In this document: positions 24,073 through 34,955 of the stretch, one piece after another
How positions within the stretch are numbered: the first letter of the stretch is position 1
Layout of the letters: the number at the start of each line of letters is the position of its first letter
NCBI RefSeq assembly: GCF_963082655.1
Contig: NC_081553.1
Span: forward strand, 193,691,373-193,755,372
From: Stomoxys calcitrans
Lineage: Eukaryota; Arthropoda; Insecta; Diptera; Muscidae
DNA length: 64,000 bases
Reading direction: 5' to 3'
Position numbers and translations under genes: made by a program
The notes under the pieces: generated by a model
Database searches by the model: none
What the model saw: the letters and a program-made list of their open reading frames with translations, nothing else
Told to the model about the DNA's origin: nothing

Positions 24073-24251
24073 TCACTGAGAGACTGGGCGGGACCGGCTT
24101 TTGCTTTAACACTAGGTGCCTTTGATGCTCGATATGACAAGACGAAATAACTAATGTTCCTGTTTCGATCAGTCCTATGGACCGGAACGAGCTTGTTCAC
24201 CCATAGTAGAGGATGGCTACATCCGCATGCAAATGTGGCAACAAAAACAAC
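24073..24251 (+). mobile_element. Retroposon B copy 2, 5' truncated and diverged
   Basis: Contains GACTGGGCGGGACCGGC, GATGCTCGATATGACAAGAC, CCTATGGACCGGAACGAGC and an ATGTGGCAACAAAAACAAC tail. It lacks the GGCGCCTTTAAATAACC block and is diverged relative to other copies. Confidence 0.75.
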
Positions 24252-24520
24252 GTAAACACGAAATTAATATATATGACTCAAATCAAACTGCAGAGGAGCA
24301 CATGATTCCATGTGTTAGCAAATGCAAATTTTCCCACGAACATCCCTTTAAAGGACAGGAACTACTTCAAAAAGCGACAACTAGTAGCCTGTACATGATG
24401 ACGAGATTTAGACTTGCCTTCCTGTTTATGGTTAGTAGGCTTTTATACTATACCTTGTTTAGTGTACCCTCACTATAACATAGCGGTAAATAGAGATAAT
24501 ATCTTCGGTTATCGATAAAG

Positions 24521-24673
24521 CAGTCTCGGTGAGAGGCACGACGGTGCCGGCACTTGCTTAAATACTGAGTGCCTATAATGCTCGATATGACAAGGCAAAT
24601 TATTGGCGTCTCAATATAACTAATGGCCATCATGTTCTTGCGCCTATCAGTTGTATGGACTGGAGCGAGCTTA
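24521..24673 (+). mobile_element. Retroposon B copy 3, truncated at both ends
   Basis: Begins CAGTCTCGGTGAGAGGC directly after a repeat C block and runs to GGACTGGAGCGAGCTTACA. The (CAA)n tail is missing. Confidence 0.7.
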
Positions 24674-25120
24674 CAAACATTTAGACTCTCCCAAGTGTCC
24701 ATAATTTGAGCTCCATATGTTTTCGATGGGGTTTTATGTACATTTGCTGGACATTTGAGGAGGCAGCTTAGTCAGAAACTTAATTCATTTTGCCATTTCA
24801 AGTTCCTACATACATTGTTTCTAAAAACGTTTTATTTGAGTTCTTGTCAGTATACCTGTCCGTATGGGGAATTTTGGACGTGGGCCGAAAAAACTACTCT
24901 ACTATAAAATTCCTATAATTTGAGCTTAATTTTGTCGGGTCACATGTGGACTTGGATATGGACGGACTCTATGTTTCTAGGTTGGGCTTCGTACTCTACT
25001 TCTAAAACCAATTGATTTGAATTCATATTCCCTTAGGCAAGTTACATGTCTGAAATCATTGAATCACTTATACCAAAATTTAAATAGCTTGAATAAAAGC
25101 TCCATTTTGCCATAAATGCG
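24674..25120. other. Unassigned DNA
   Basis: No gene or known repeat is visible. Two phrases of the type TTTGAGTTC...TACCTGTCC and TTGAATTCATATTC...TTACATGTC (about 24836 and 25016) suggest a weak internal duplication. Confidence 0.35.
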
Positions 25121-25122
25121 GA

Positions 25123-25328
25123 AGTCACCGTAGCGCAGAGTTTGGCATGTACACTTATGGTTATCCCATTACTAAAGCTGGCTACATTTGTGAAGTATTG
25201 TGCCATGTTAAAACTTCTCTACGAAGAGATGCCATTTAAAACTTCTCCTCCAAGACCATTGAGCTGTAAACTTTAATCGGGCTGTACTCATTGTTATGAG
25301 AGAAGTATCTTCTGTTTCTTGATGGAAT
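25123..25328 (+). mobile_element. SINE-1 copy 6, strongly diverged
   Basis: The A-box head is recognisable (CACCGTAGCGCAGAG), but the B box region is deleted. The body shows an internal duplication of the AAAACTTCTC phrase. Repeat D copy 4 follows directly (25331-25470). Confidence 0.65.
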
Positions 25329-25330
25329 GG

Positions 25331-25470
25331 AAGTCATAACAGAACACTTCACGCAAAATTTCAGCCAAATCAGACATCAATTGCGGCCAAAGGATTAAGA
25401 AGTTAAATCGGGAGATCATATTATATGGAATCTATAGTAGGTTATAGACCGACTTGGACCATAGAAATGT
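25331..25470 (+). repeat. Repeat D copy 4, single unit
   Basis: One unit with AAATTTCAGCCAAATCAGAC, AAGAAGTTAAATCGGGAGAT and GGTTATAGACCGACTTGGAC, matching the D units at 41.4-42.2 kb. Confidence 0.6.
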
Positions 25471-25769
25471 TTTTTACCCTACACCATAAGATGAGTTAAC
25501 ACCGTTAATCCCTTTTTAAATACCTTAAAATGTTGGCTTCAGCGGAACAGATTAACTGCTCAACGTTTTGCACGGTGAATGCGAACGTCTGACCAGGATA
25601 ACGTGGTAGAGCAGCAGCTCGCCAAACATTTCTATTGCATCACCTTATCTCCTGCATGACGTATCCAGGTAAGCCGAAATTTTTTTCTTCCGACCAAATT
25701 TCCATAATACTCACTACTGCCCGAACACTCGGGCTCACGCTCTGTTAATGCCGCAACTTTTATATGGCT

Positions 25770-26441
25770 TGGAGATAACGTCAGGAACGTTTGACTATAA
25801 TCTTCTTTAACTGAAACGGGCTATGAATGCAGTAGCTAGGTTTGTATATAATGTACGTGTTCGTGACAACATTTCAGGGTATGTCAAAACCTTCTTGGGA
25901 ACTTCTTTTGACCGTTTTATTGATCTACGAAATATTTTATTCTTTTACAAAGTTATAAGAAGTGGAACACCGGTTACACTGCGTAGATACTTCAATTATT
26001 CTCGCTCGAGTAGGAGTACTCAGATAAACTTGCACCGTATATTTAGGTCTGTTTTCGAAAGATCATTCTGTATTCGTGTGACCAGGAGTTGGAATGTATT
26101 GCCCGCTGAGTTAAGAATCTTTTCACAATCGAATAATGTATTTCGCTTAAAACTTATTAACTTCTATCTACAGATCAAACTTAATGTTGTTGGTTGAATC
26201 TTTTTGAATTGCTTACATGGGACTTGTTAAAAAATCCAACAGTTTAAATGTTTGCATAATCTTGTTATGGCTGGGGAGCCTATTAAAATGAATTAGGCTA
26301 AGAATCTTACATCTTTATGTAACTGTGAAGTATTTAATTTTATTTAATGTTTATTTAGGAATATATATCGTTGTAATACGTTTTTTTTGGCCGAGGAGGC
26401 TTATGTATTACTATCAAGAAATAAATAAATAAATAAATAGT
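25770..26441 (+). pseudogene. LINE ORF2 C-terminus with 3' UTR and AAAT tail
   Basis: The open frame at 25823-26197 (124 codons) begins MNAVARFVYNVRVRDNISGY, then GTSFDRFIDLRNILFFYKVI and RSFCIRVTRSWNVLPAEL. This resembles the conserved C-terminal domain after the reverse transcriptase of several insect non-LTR elements (N-A-V-A-R-F ... R..R.WN.LP). The upstream frame is broken by stops. About 220 bp of noncoding sequence and an AATAAATA-type tail at 26418-26441 follow, marking the element's 3' end. It is a different family from the jockey fragments and is 5' truncated. Confidence 0.75.
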
Positions 26442-26640
26442 CGCTTTAGTAAGCAGCAACCCACCTGAGATGTGCTTGTTGCTCAGAGGAAATGCTTTAT
26501 ACTAGACAAGCGGACCAATTTCGCTGCGCAGGCAGTAGTACTTGCAGCCATGCGTGATAGGACACCACTAGGCCCAGAATCAGCGATCTGAATCTGGAAA
26601 TTTGTCAATAGTCATAAGCGGAATGTGCGGCTAGCAAACT
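26442..26640. other. Short unassigned stretch
   Basis: Lies between a LINE tail and retroposon A. It holds no supported feature. Confidence 0.35.
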
Positions 26641-26647
26641 TGAAACA

Positions 26648-26751
26648 TTGTTGTTGTTATAGTAGTGTGTTGTACACTGAGACGGCAGCCCCTGCAGATG
26701 AAGGACCCCATCGCTTCAATCCGGTACGTACAACCGGCTGCCATGGGATTG
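26648..26751 (-). mobile_element. Retroposon A copy 2
   Basis: About 104 bp. The minus strand reads CAATCCCATGGCAGCCGG at the head, GTACCGGATTGAAGCGATGG in the middle and an ACAACAACAACAA tail. It sits at the edge of jockey fragment 3. Confidence 0.85.
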
Positions 26752-26759
26752 TGAAACAA

Positions 26760-27142
26760 TTGAACTTTGGTAACGGTATGTACAAGCCGTGTAACCTGGT
26801 TAGTCACTCTCAAACTCCGTAAGAAGGGACTTAAGTCACTTTTGGAGACTGACTCGAAGATATGAGACATTTTGATTAACCGCCAATTTATTGAGCACCT
26901 CGAGAGTGCCAAAGCTAGAAGGAGATTCATCCGTCGAAGACACAGAACCGATGGACAGCCATCAGCATTTACAGTGGACGAAGTTACGAAAGACATCCGT
27001 GAAACGCCGGATCCTAACGGAATCTCTACATTGCGATGAAGCATCTAGTCTTTCATCTGTCTTTCATCACACTTATAGCACTCCATGTCTGGAAGATCGG
27101 CAGAGTGATATTGCTACTGAAACCTGGAAAGGACCTGAGTAA
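26760..27142 (+). pseudogene. jockey-like LINE fragment 3, first part
   Basis: The plus strand encodes RHRTDGQPSAFTVDEVTKDI, then stop- and frameshift-broken text ending with a KPGKDLS-type motif, the region just before the reverse transcriptase core of jockey-type ORF2. It continues at 27464 after the SINE-1. Confidence 0.75.
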
Positions 27143-27463
27143 TAAAATGCAAATTTTGCCCATGAACATTCCACTAAGAAACAGGGGTAAACTTCTCACA
27201 TATCAATGGGTGCAGTCCGATTCAAGTTTAAGCTCAATGATAAGGGGCCTCCTTTTTATAGCCGAGTCCGAACGGCGTGCCGCAGTGTGACACCTCTTTG
27301 GTGAGAAGTTTTACATGGCATAGTACCTCACAAATGTTGACAGAATTAGGAGGGGAAAACCACCGCTGAAAATTATTTTTTCTGATGGTCTCGCCAGGAT
27401 TCGACCCCAGGCGTTCAGCGTCATAGGCGGACATGCTAACCTCTGCGCTACGGTGGCCTCTGC
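27143..27463 (-). mobile_element. SINE-1 copy 7, full length
   Basis: 321-bp SINE inserted in jockey fragment 3 with a 16-bp target duplication, GAAAGGACCTGAGTAA (27127-27142) and GAAAGGACCCGAGTAA (27464-27479), with one mismatch. The A box is intact, and the B box has one change (GGTCGAATCC context). This is one of the best-preserved copies. Confidence 0.93.
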
Positions 27464-27660
27464 GAAAGGACCCGAGTAAGGGGGAGTAATACAGACCGAT
27501 CTCCATTCCCTCACCAGCAGCCAAGACGTTCAAGGGGCTACTCCTGGGAGACAATCGGCATGGATTTCGTAGATTACATAGTACGACGACGGCTCTGCAT
27601 GCCAACACCGTACACATTTTCCGCGGCTTCATTTAACCCTGGCCATGCGATAGGACAGTC
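27464..27660 (+). pseudogene. jockey-like LINE fragment 3, second part
   Basis: Continues the split copy, encoding YRPISIPSPAAKTFKGLLLG, then NRHGFRRLHSTTTALHANTV. Both are fingers-region motifs of the jockey reverse transcriptase. It ends near GGCCATGCGATAGGACAG. Confidence 0.8.
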
Positions 27661-27670
27661 CTCGCGTAGC

Positions 27671-27768
27671 TTATTGTAGCAGTGTTTTGTACAATGAGGC
27701 GGAAGCCCTTGCCGATGAATGATTCCATCGGGTCAATCCGGTACATACAACTGGCTGCCATGGGATTG
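27671..27768 (-). mobile_element. Retroposon A copy 3
   Basis: 98 bp. The minus strand begins CAATCCCATGGCAGCCAG and ends CACTGCTACAATAA. It lies directly after the end of jockey fragment 3. Confidence 0.85.
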
Positions 27769-29555
27769 GTTGTTGTGGTTGGTGCTCATAGTTATCCCGT
27801 GTCGTTTGGTTTTTAATTTCTTTTGTTTGGCATTCAAACATTTGGCCTTATCACAAATATTCGAATTATTAATTAAATCACTTGGGTTTCTAGTATAACA
27901 AAATACCCTGCCACCAGTTTGGGAGAAAGTTCTATTAGAAACTGTGAAATTTTGAAAGAAGCAAAAATCTGATAATCTTTTCGGACGGTTCACTGAAATA
28001 AGGGAAAATAAAAACAACAGAATGATGAAGCCCGTTTTAGAAAAAGGGCTAGAAAATGGAGTAGCAATATTTAGGTAGATACCTCTGATGTCCGCTGTCA
28101 AACATTGTGAGCAAGGAAATAGCCACATTGTTTATTACACTGACCTAAATGCTAACAAGCTGCACAAGACCTTTGAATTATAAAAGGTTCTAATGTCTGA
28201 TAGTATTCACAGTCTGCCACGCCCCTGATTTTGGGCAATCAAAAAGAAGATTAGACATAAAATTTGTGACCCATTTTTATGAAATTTTCAGCAGCCCTCA
28301 AATGTTTAGCTTTTTATAGATCGATTGGTTAGATATTGCCTTAATCTACATCACAAAAAAAAACCCTTAACAATATGTTTACACTTGAGAAGTTGTGTAT
28401 TTCCTAACTTACCTTAATGCAAAATGGATGGCAAACTGGTGATATATTGTAACAAATTGTGTTGGGCTTGAGAAATACCCTAATCCTATAGGGACAAAGT
28501 TGACTTTTAGGGAACAGCAAACAGCACCACGAAAATCTCAAACGTCGTCAACTGCAAATAAGCACAAGAAGATAACACAACAAATATACCAAAAAGTGTT
28601 TGTTGCCGTTGTTGTTACTCTTCCTTCTTTACTCAATACAGCAACAGCACACAATCATACACACATAATTCTATACAACTCTTCTTCTTGATATGAACAG
28701 TTGAAAAAATCCTCCCATATTTTTTTCACAGACAAGACAACATTTGCCAACCACGAAAATCGATTTGTGTTATTTGGGCTCGTCGTCGTTTGCTTTTGCT
28801 CTGTTAGAGGAGCCATATACATATATTAATTTATTGGAATATTCTTATTTCATTTCATTTTGATGAGATGTAGATATAAACAACACAAATTCCAAACAAT
28901 TTCGCAAATTCAAGATGAAAATTCTCTGGCACACGTACACACACACACAAACATACAACGCCTAACACACTTGGATGTTTTCCTATTTTTATTGTTGGTA
29001 TATGGGTTGTTTGTATGTTTTTTTTTAATTTTTCTTCCGCTGTGTGTTTTTGTCATACACACCTTACACCACCTTTCGTAGTAGTTTTCGATAACTTTTG
29101 GACTTTTTTTCTGTTTCCTCTTTGTTGCTTTCGATTTCCTTTAAACCTTTTATTTAATGCACTTTTTGGGTTATCACTCAACACAAAATGTTCAAGCTAA
29201 ATTTTTAAAAGTCGTTGTTTTTATTATAAAACATTAAATTGTATTATTATTGTTAATACGGCCGTAATTGTTTGAAAAACTGCACTCCGTCATCCGCGTC
29301 ATTTACCGAAGAAAATTTGCTCCCGTTTGCATTTCCAATTGACTAACATATAAATAACCTGCTTGAAGTTAGCGATGTCACTAACTTTCGATAATACAAA
29401 CTATTCTACATTCACAGGGTGGCACAAAGTAAAAAAAAAACACAAGGTACGGAAAATATCAATCGTTTTTAGCTACAGTCCCCAGAAAATTAAAGCAAAT
29501 TAAATCAACTCGATTTTAAAATAAATCCAAATACATATTTAAAACGTTTACACAG
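27769..29555. other. Unassigned AT-rich DNA
   Basis: No conserved frame. It contains a short CA microsatellite (28940-28951) and T-rich runs near 29010-29120. The frames at 27733-28128 (minus) and 28860-29200 (plus) show no family resemblance. Confidence 0.4.
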
Positions 29556-29559
29556 CATA

Positions 29560-29774
29560 AAGACTGGTACAACGTTTGCCGGCTACTTTTTTAGATGATA
29601 GATTTTAAAGCAAAAAAAAAAAACTAGCTCATTTAATTCGGTAAGACATTCCCTCATTACTTATTGCTTTTAATAAAGTTGTTAGTTTTATCATTGATAT
29701 TTAGAAAGTGTTTCAAAATATTAATCGTAAAAACATAGGTTTCTACGGTGAAAAACGAAAATGGTACCAGCCTT
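29560..29774 (+). mobile_element. MITE-like element, copy 1
   Basis: About 215 bp with inverted ends AAGACTGGTACAACG and AAGGCTGGTACCATTTTCG (the latter read inward from the right). The interior (TTTAGATGATAGATTTTAAA, TCGGTAAGACATTCC, AGTGTTTCAAAATA) matches copy 2 at 29977-30403. No transposase is present. The superfamily is unclear because no clear target duplication is visible. Confidence 0.65.
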
Positions 29775-29796
29775 CAAAGGTAATTAAAGTTTTTAT

Positions 29797-29945
29797 TGTA
29801 GCCACATTTTTATGTGGAGGTGGGGATTCTCGTCAGGCTCTATTCCGGCCCAAAAGACCAATCGCCTCGGGAATAAGCTGGTCATTGGTTATTTAAAAGC
29901 GCCTTATCATATCGAACATCACAGGCACTCAGTATTTGTACAAGA
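29797..29945 (-). mobile_element. Retroposon B copy 4, partial
   Basis: The 3' half of B on the minus strand, from the CACTCAGTATTTGTACAAG point to the GTAGCCACATTTTTATGTGG tail region, lying between the two MITE copies. Confidence 0.75.
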
Positions 29946-29976
29946 TTTTTGTACTTTTATCAATTATTCAGCCATT

Positions 29977-30403
29977 AAGACTGGTACTATGTTCGCTTTT
30001 CGCGAAATTTTTTTGCGATTGCTTTTTTATGGCTGGTATTTTGTTCGTTTCCTGGTTGAAAACACATGTTTTTTGCTATACTTTTTCTAAAACGCTACAA
30101 AAATTTCAATGATAAAAAAATTCTTTTATTAAAATAGTTTCAAAGTGATTACTTGTTTTAGATAGTAGGTTTTGGAGCAAAAAAACCCTTCTCATTTTAT
30201 TCAGTACGACATTCCATCATAGCTTTTGAAAAAGTTGTATTAAAAGTATTATATTATCATTGAGACTTTTATAGTGTTTCAAAATATAATCGCGAACAAC
30301 ATAAATCATATATGTCATACTGAATGAAATCAGCAAGCTTTTTAAGCTTCAAAATTATTATCTAAAAAATTACGCGAAACGAACATACAATAGCACCAGC
30401 CTT
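29977..30403 (+). mobile_element. MITE-like element, copy 2
   Basis: About 427 bp with inverted ends AAGACTGGTACTATGTTCG and AAGGCTGGTGCTATTGTATG (read inward). It shares the interior of copy 1 but carries about 200 bp more after the left end. It is noncoding. Confidence 0.65.
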
Positions 30404-33400
30404 TTACGTCGAACGGGCCATAAAACACGTTTTAGTGAGCAGTGTAAACATACTTTAATAGTTAAGCGAATGAAATCCATAATCGACTATTGGTTAATCG
30501 ATTTTCGGATCTCAACAAAAGAGAATAATCGATTTATCATGACATTCGGACTTTGTTCAATTCGTATTAGTTATTGGGAACGGAACATAACGTAAGACGG
30601 CGCACCTCTGTCGTTGATAGGATCGGTAGAAGTGTTCACACTGTAGGCGTTTTACTTCTAATTAAAACAGTTCGTTTACAATTGCGTTATTCCACTATGA
30701 TTTATTGAGCTACTCATTTACAACTCACTAACAGCCGGTTATTGTTACATTTACAATACGCATTCTTAAATAAAGCTGAATACTGTCAAATATGTCGGCG
30801 AAACCTTGGCTAAAAATAGGCGGAAAAGTAGTAATCCGCTTATAGTGAGGAGTGGCAAAGTGGCAATACTTGAAACAGTTATCGGCATAATTTTTGTATG
30901 TTTTATAGGTTTCAATTGTTCGTTTTTCTTCATTTAATTGCGAATAATAAATTAAATGGAGCAAACAATGAGTGCAGATAAAAAAGTGTTTTGGTATGGA
31001 AACAAAAACATTTGATAGCTGTAAATGAAAACAGAATAGAATACCAACCCTAAAAGTACGTCTATATTCGCCACTAAATCCGAATTTATGATCTTTTCGC
31101 GATTTAAGTGCTAAATCCTGTGTTTTTTGCAGGTTTTATCATACAAAAATAAATCCAATTTTTGCAGGATTTATTTTTGAAAACCGATTTCATGGCTGAA
31201 TAATCGATAAAAGTACCAAAATATGCAACTGTTTTCAAGAATTGTGTATGGTTGTGTGTGAAATGCACATTTATATATACGCCTGTACGCTTGTGTATGT
31301 CACTTAAATCCCCAAAAACGCAGTGTAAACGGACGGGATTTGTTTTTGGATTTATTTAAATCCAGATTTAAAAAATTTCAATGTAAACGGGCTATAACCG
31401 TTTTTTCGCTCGTCGAAAATATCTGTACTTCGGAAAAGGTTCTATTACGCAAGAAATAATATAGCCAATCAAGGATAACTACGATTAATTAAACCCCGTC
31501 CAGTGTACTGCTCTTTAAATCCGTATTTAATGGTTCGATCATCTGTTTTCCCTTTATAAAATCAGCTGAAGAGAGCCTTAAATCCGGATTTAATGAGCAG
31601 TGTAAACGGTACTTTATGCACTGGAGGGACAGATTTAAGGCACACGAAAAGACCGAGAAAGCTATACGGTCACGACGAAGAACTGAATTTTGCTAGATCA
31701 GACAAAATTAAACTGGGTTGGTTTGTATTGTGTGAGTCACACAACAAATGCACGGACGCATCTGACGAAATAAGTTAACCGACTCTCAACTTTGAACGCG
31801 TTTCAGTGCGCAAAATATATGATTTGAATATGTTAACTGTTCAAAAATTGTTTTGCAGCCCGTAAATCAGATAAATTCTTTTATTAAAATCATATTTAAT
31901 CACATTATTGCCAATTTTCATTAAAATTAACTTTGGAAATGACATAAATAAGCTGATTTTTAGAAATTCGTGAGCGCATTATATTGCTAAGTACGCATGA
32001 GTGTTGCGCGCTGTATGTAACTCCAACTTAAGACTAAAAATGTACGTCTTTTATATTAGTACGTAGTGCAAAGCTCGTGTTATAGATAGTTGTCTAATGA
32101 TTTCGATTACCGTCCAGTTCAACTTTGCACTGGATTCTTTTTACAATGTTCTGATGCTCATGTTTAGTATTGAAAATATTCTAGTTCGGTTTAAAATAAA
32201 AAAAAAGGCCACAACATTCAATATCCAGCATTGCCATCCATTTCCCTATTTCAGACAAGTTTGTTGATTAATCTTATGTAGTATGATAAGATTGTTTGCA
32301 TAACCCTACCCAAATGCAACTGTGCAAATTCATATCCGGCCACAGTGTGTGACAGGCCATACTTTGCTTTTGCAATAGTTACACATGCTGTCCCTTTTCC
32401 TCCTTCATATGAAATTGTTATTCGCTGAATTTACTCGCTAGAACAATGTATGTGTGAAAAAGAATGAACATACATTTCAGTTCCTTTTTTAACGGCGAAC
32501 GAGTTAGACGGTGAAACGAGGATACCGATTTTTTGGATTTTTGGAGTAATCCAAAGCCCTCGAAATCAAATAAAAATTAGTAAACAAAATTAATTTAAGT
32601 AGTGGAACAATTTTCAATCGAGTTTAAAAAAGGAACCTTAGCGGGAAAGCCACATTTTTATAATAAAAAAAGAGAAAAAAAGCACACACATGCAGACAGC
32701 TAACTAACATCAACTAATACCAAGAAAAAGTACAGTGGTGTGGATAATTAAAGAAGAAGAAGAAGTAGCAGCGGCAGAGCAATAGAGTGGTGAGAAAAAA
32801 TACCACAAAAATTGTTAGAAAGGGAGAGAAAGAGAGAGAAAAAGGCAGCAATGAGCACGAAAATAAAATGATAATTGAACCAAAGTCGAACGAGTGAAGT
32901 GGTGGTAAGACACGGAATACATAAAAAACAAAAAAAAAAAATCAATCTTGGTGTAACAACAACAAAGAAAAGAGAATTTATCAAAGCAAAAAGAAGATAA
33001 GTAATCATGGTGTAAGATAAAAAAAATATCGATTCGTACATATCGATGTATTAAAAATCGTAAATTTTAAAAAAGCCAAAACAAAAAAATAAGATTTAAA
33101 AATTTAATTAGTGTTAAAAAGTTTGCTACTTTTGCCTACTTTCCCCCTTTAAAAAGTACTCGGTACATAACAACAATTCAAGATTTAAACGTCACAATCA
33201 TCATCAGCATTGTCGTCGTCTTCGTCGTCAACATCTACAATAGATGGTAAAAGCAAACAAGAAAAGAGGTGTGTATTTTGTATTTTATTGCCAGTGAACC
33301 AAAGCAAACAAGAAAAAACGAAAAGAAAAAAATTATTGAAAGAATGCAAGAAAAACACAAAACGAAATGAAACAGAAACACAGAAGAAATAATACATAAT

Positions 33401-33965
33401 GAGAAAAATCAAATCTGTAAATTCTATTGTGTGAAGAAAATCAAAATGGGGGACCAAGAAAATTTAAGTGCCTGTGCTTGTCTCTAAATAAATATGTATT
33501 TTCTGTGTGTGACTGTGGACCCCCGCCCCCATTTTGTCCCATATTTGTGTGAATGTTGCCAGAGTTAACTAATTGGAACTTTACGATCGATCTTGAATTA
33601 CAGAGAGAAATGTATGGTGTGTGTATATATGTGTGTGTTTGTGATTTGTAAAGCATTGGGGTCTTTTTTATGAAATTTAAAAACTAATTTATCTGTAATT
33701 TCAGTTGCCTGTTTTGTTTTGTGAATTGCGTAAAGTGTTATACTCATAAATGAGTTGCGTTTCCCTCCCATTTGCTGTGTTTTGTCTAAAGTGTTGCCAT
33801 CTTTCTTTTGTTAGTGAACAGTAAAGCTCAAAAGAATTTTTAATTCATAAGTTTTCTAAAATTTAATTTCTACAATATTTCTATTGGTTCTGTAATATAA
33901 CTAAGCCAAACAAGGCCTTATGTACTTAAAAAAAAAAAATATTCATACTACTACATTAAAAATTG
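30404..33965. other. Unassigned AT-rich DNA, possible UTR or intron
   Basis: Contains a small inverted-repeat element (31500-31625, listed separately) and a hairpin with AAATCCTG/CAGGTTTT near 31105-31135. The purine-rich stretch 32480-33430 has GAAGAAG, AGAGAGA and CAACAACAA runs, and its base composition resembles insect 5' UTR exons. No supported coding frame is present. A TCATCGTCGTC-like tract lies at 33195-33235. Confidence 0.4.
31500..31612. mobile_element. Small palindromic MITE-like sequence
   Basis: The arms AGTGTACTGCTCTTTAAATC on the left and, read inward from the right, ACTGCTCATTAAATCCGGAT are inverted matches continuing through ATTTAA. The phrase AGTGTAAACGG also occurs near 30440, 31320 and 31600, so the family may have other remnants here. 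It is noncoding. Confidence 0.45.
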
Positions 33966-34124
33966 TTTTTTGGTGTGTTCTTATGAAAATGTTGTTAATT
34001 GGGAGAATATACGCGAATCGCAATGGCGCCCTATAAAGTGCAAATTTTCCCCAAGTGACAATACTAATGAAGGAGTTTTTTGCAAACTTGAGAAAAGTTT
34101 GTTGTTCTATCTTTCGTCCTTCAA

Positions 34125-34735
34125 ATATTTAGGACCAGGAACTCTGCGACTAAGATGGTGTTTGTCCAGAGGTATTTGGATCTGTGTCGAGTAGGTTTGT
34201 CTGGATAGTTAGACAGGTTAAGTGTGTAACTCTTTTGGGATATTCTTTGTTACACTCAGGATGCCCAATAAATTGACGGTTGAACTACCTAGCGGATCTT
34301 TTCGGCTCAGTCACAGTTTCTTCGATAAAATTGGCTGAGTTCCTGACATCCCTTCTTCCGGTGTTTGAGAGTGAATTAACACTAGACCACTGCCACCGGT
34401 ACCTGAGTGTTCCAGCTATATATTCCGCTTATGTTCGTTGACTACCTTGTTAATTTCGGTGGTTTCAGGGTCAGTGCAACGAATCTAATCACGCTCGTCT
34501 GCAAGTATCACTGCCTACGCCGGGAAATTGGGCAGCACTTGGGATATTCGATAGGCTGGTATAAAGCCAGCGGCTGCGGCGCTAATGATGTCTCAAAATT
34601 TCCTCTTACCAACAGCACAACTGAGGGGTGGCATCTCACTGAAGCGACGATTGGTGGGTACTCCGAAGTCGACCCAATCGGCTTTTTGGTTCTTGTAGTA
34701 GGTGGGAGCGAAATGAGCTTATTTCGGTCCAAGGA
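34125..34735 (-). pseudogene. jockey-like LINE fragment 4, internally deleted
   Basis: 34470-34720 on the minus strand matches the region between endonuclease and reverse transcriptase of jockey ORF2 (for example RRYPPIVASVRCHP; cf. 43630-43900). 34125-34290 matches the extreme 3' part (cf. 38150-38260 and 10065-10200). The reverse transcriptase that should lie between them is gone, so this is a large internal deletion or two separate fragments. Confidence 0.6.
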
Positions 34736-34759
34736 CCGGTTGCCGCGGGCACAGTGTGT

Positions 34760-34953
34760 CCAGTATTTGTGTAAGAGCCGTACCGCCCAGCTGAGACTCT
34801 CGGCTCGATACCGCTGACTTAAATAACCAATAGCCATCGTGTTCCCGTAACGATCGGTCCTTTGGTCCGGAACGAGCTTGCTCACCTATAGCAGCTACAC
34901 GAGGATCGCCACCTGCACATGTAGACGTGTGCCTACAACAACAACAACAACAA
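34760..34953. mobile_element. Retroposon B copy 5, internally inverted
   Basis: 34760-34817 is B on the minus strand (GTAAGAGCCGTACCGCCC...GAGACTCTCGGCTCGATACC). 34818-34953 is B on the plus strand (TTAAATAACCAATAGCCATC to a CTACAACAACAACAACAA tail). The two parts meet head-on, so the copy was inverted internally or formed by two opposed insertions. Confidence 0.8.
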
Positions 34954-34955
34954 CC

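Larger units (their letters stand above)
19140..24520 (+). repeat. Repeat C cluster (at least six copies)
   Basis: A block of about 70-80 bp containing ACCTTGTTAAGTGTACCCTC, CAACATAGCGGTAAATGG and GGTTATCGATAAAGAC recurs near 19310, 20315, 21300, 22730, 23880 and 24450. Other shared blocks are GACTTCACAAAAAATTGGCC with CATAACTCAAAAAGCGAC (about 19160, 20170, 23705), a TTTTACTCATAAATCGTTTC block (19680, 22965) and a GGAGCACATGATTCCATGTG block (22628, 24296). Copies are diverged and interleaved with A, B and SINE-1 insertions. There is no coding frame, and I do not recognise the element. Confidence 0.65.

Noticed and set aside
32480..33430. Possible 5' UTR exon of a host gene
   Set aside because: The purine-rich composition is suggestive only; no promoter, start codon context or downstream coding exon could be tied to it.
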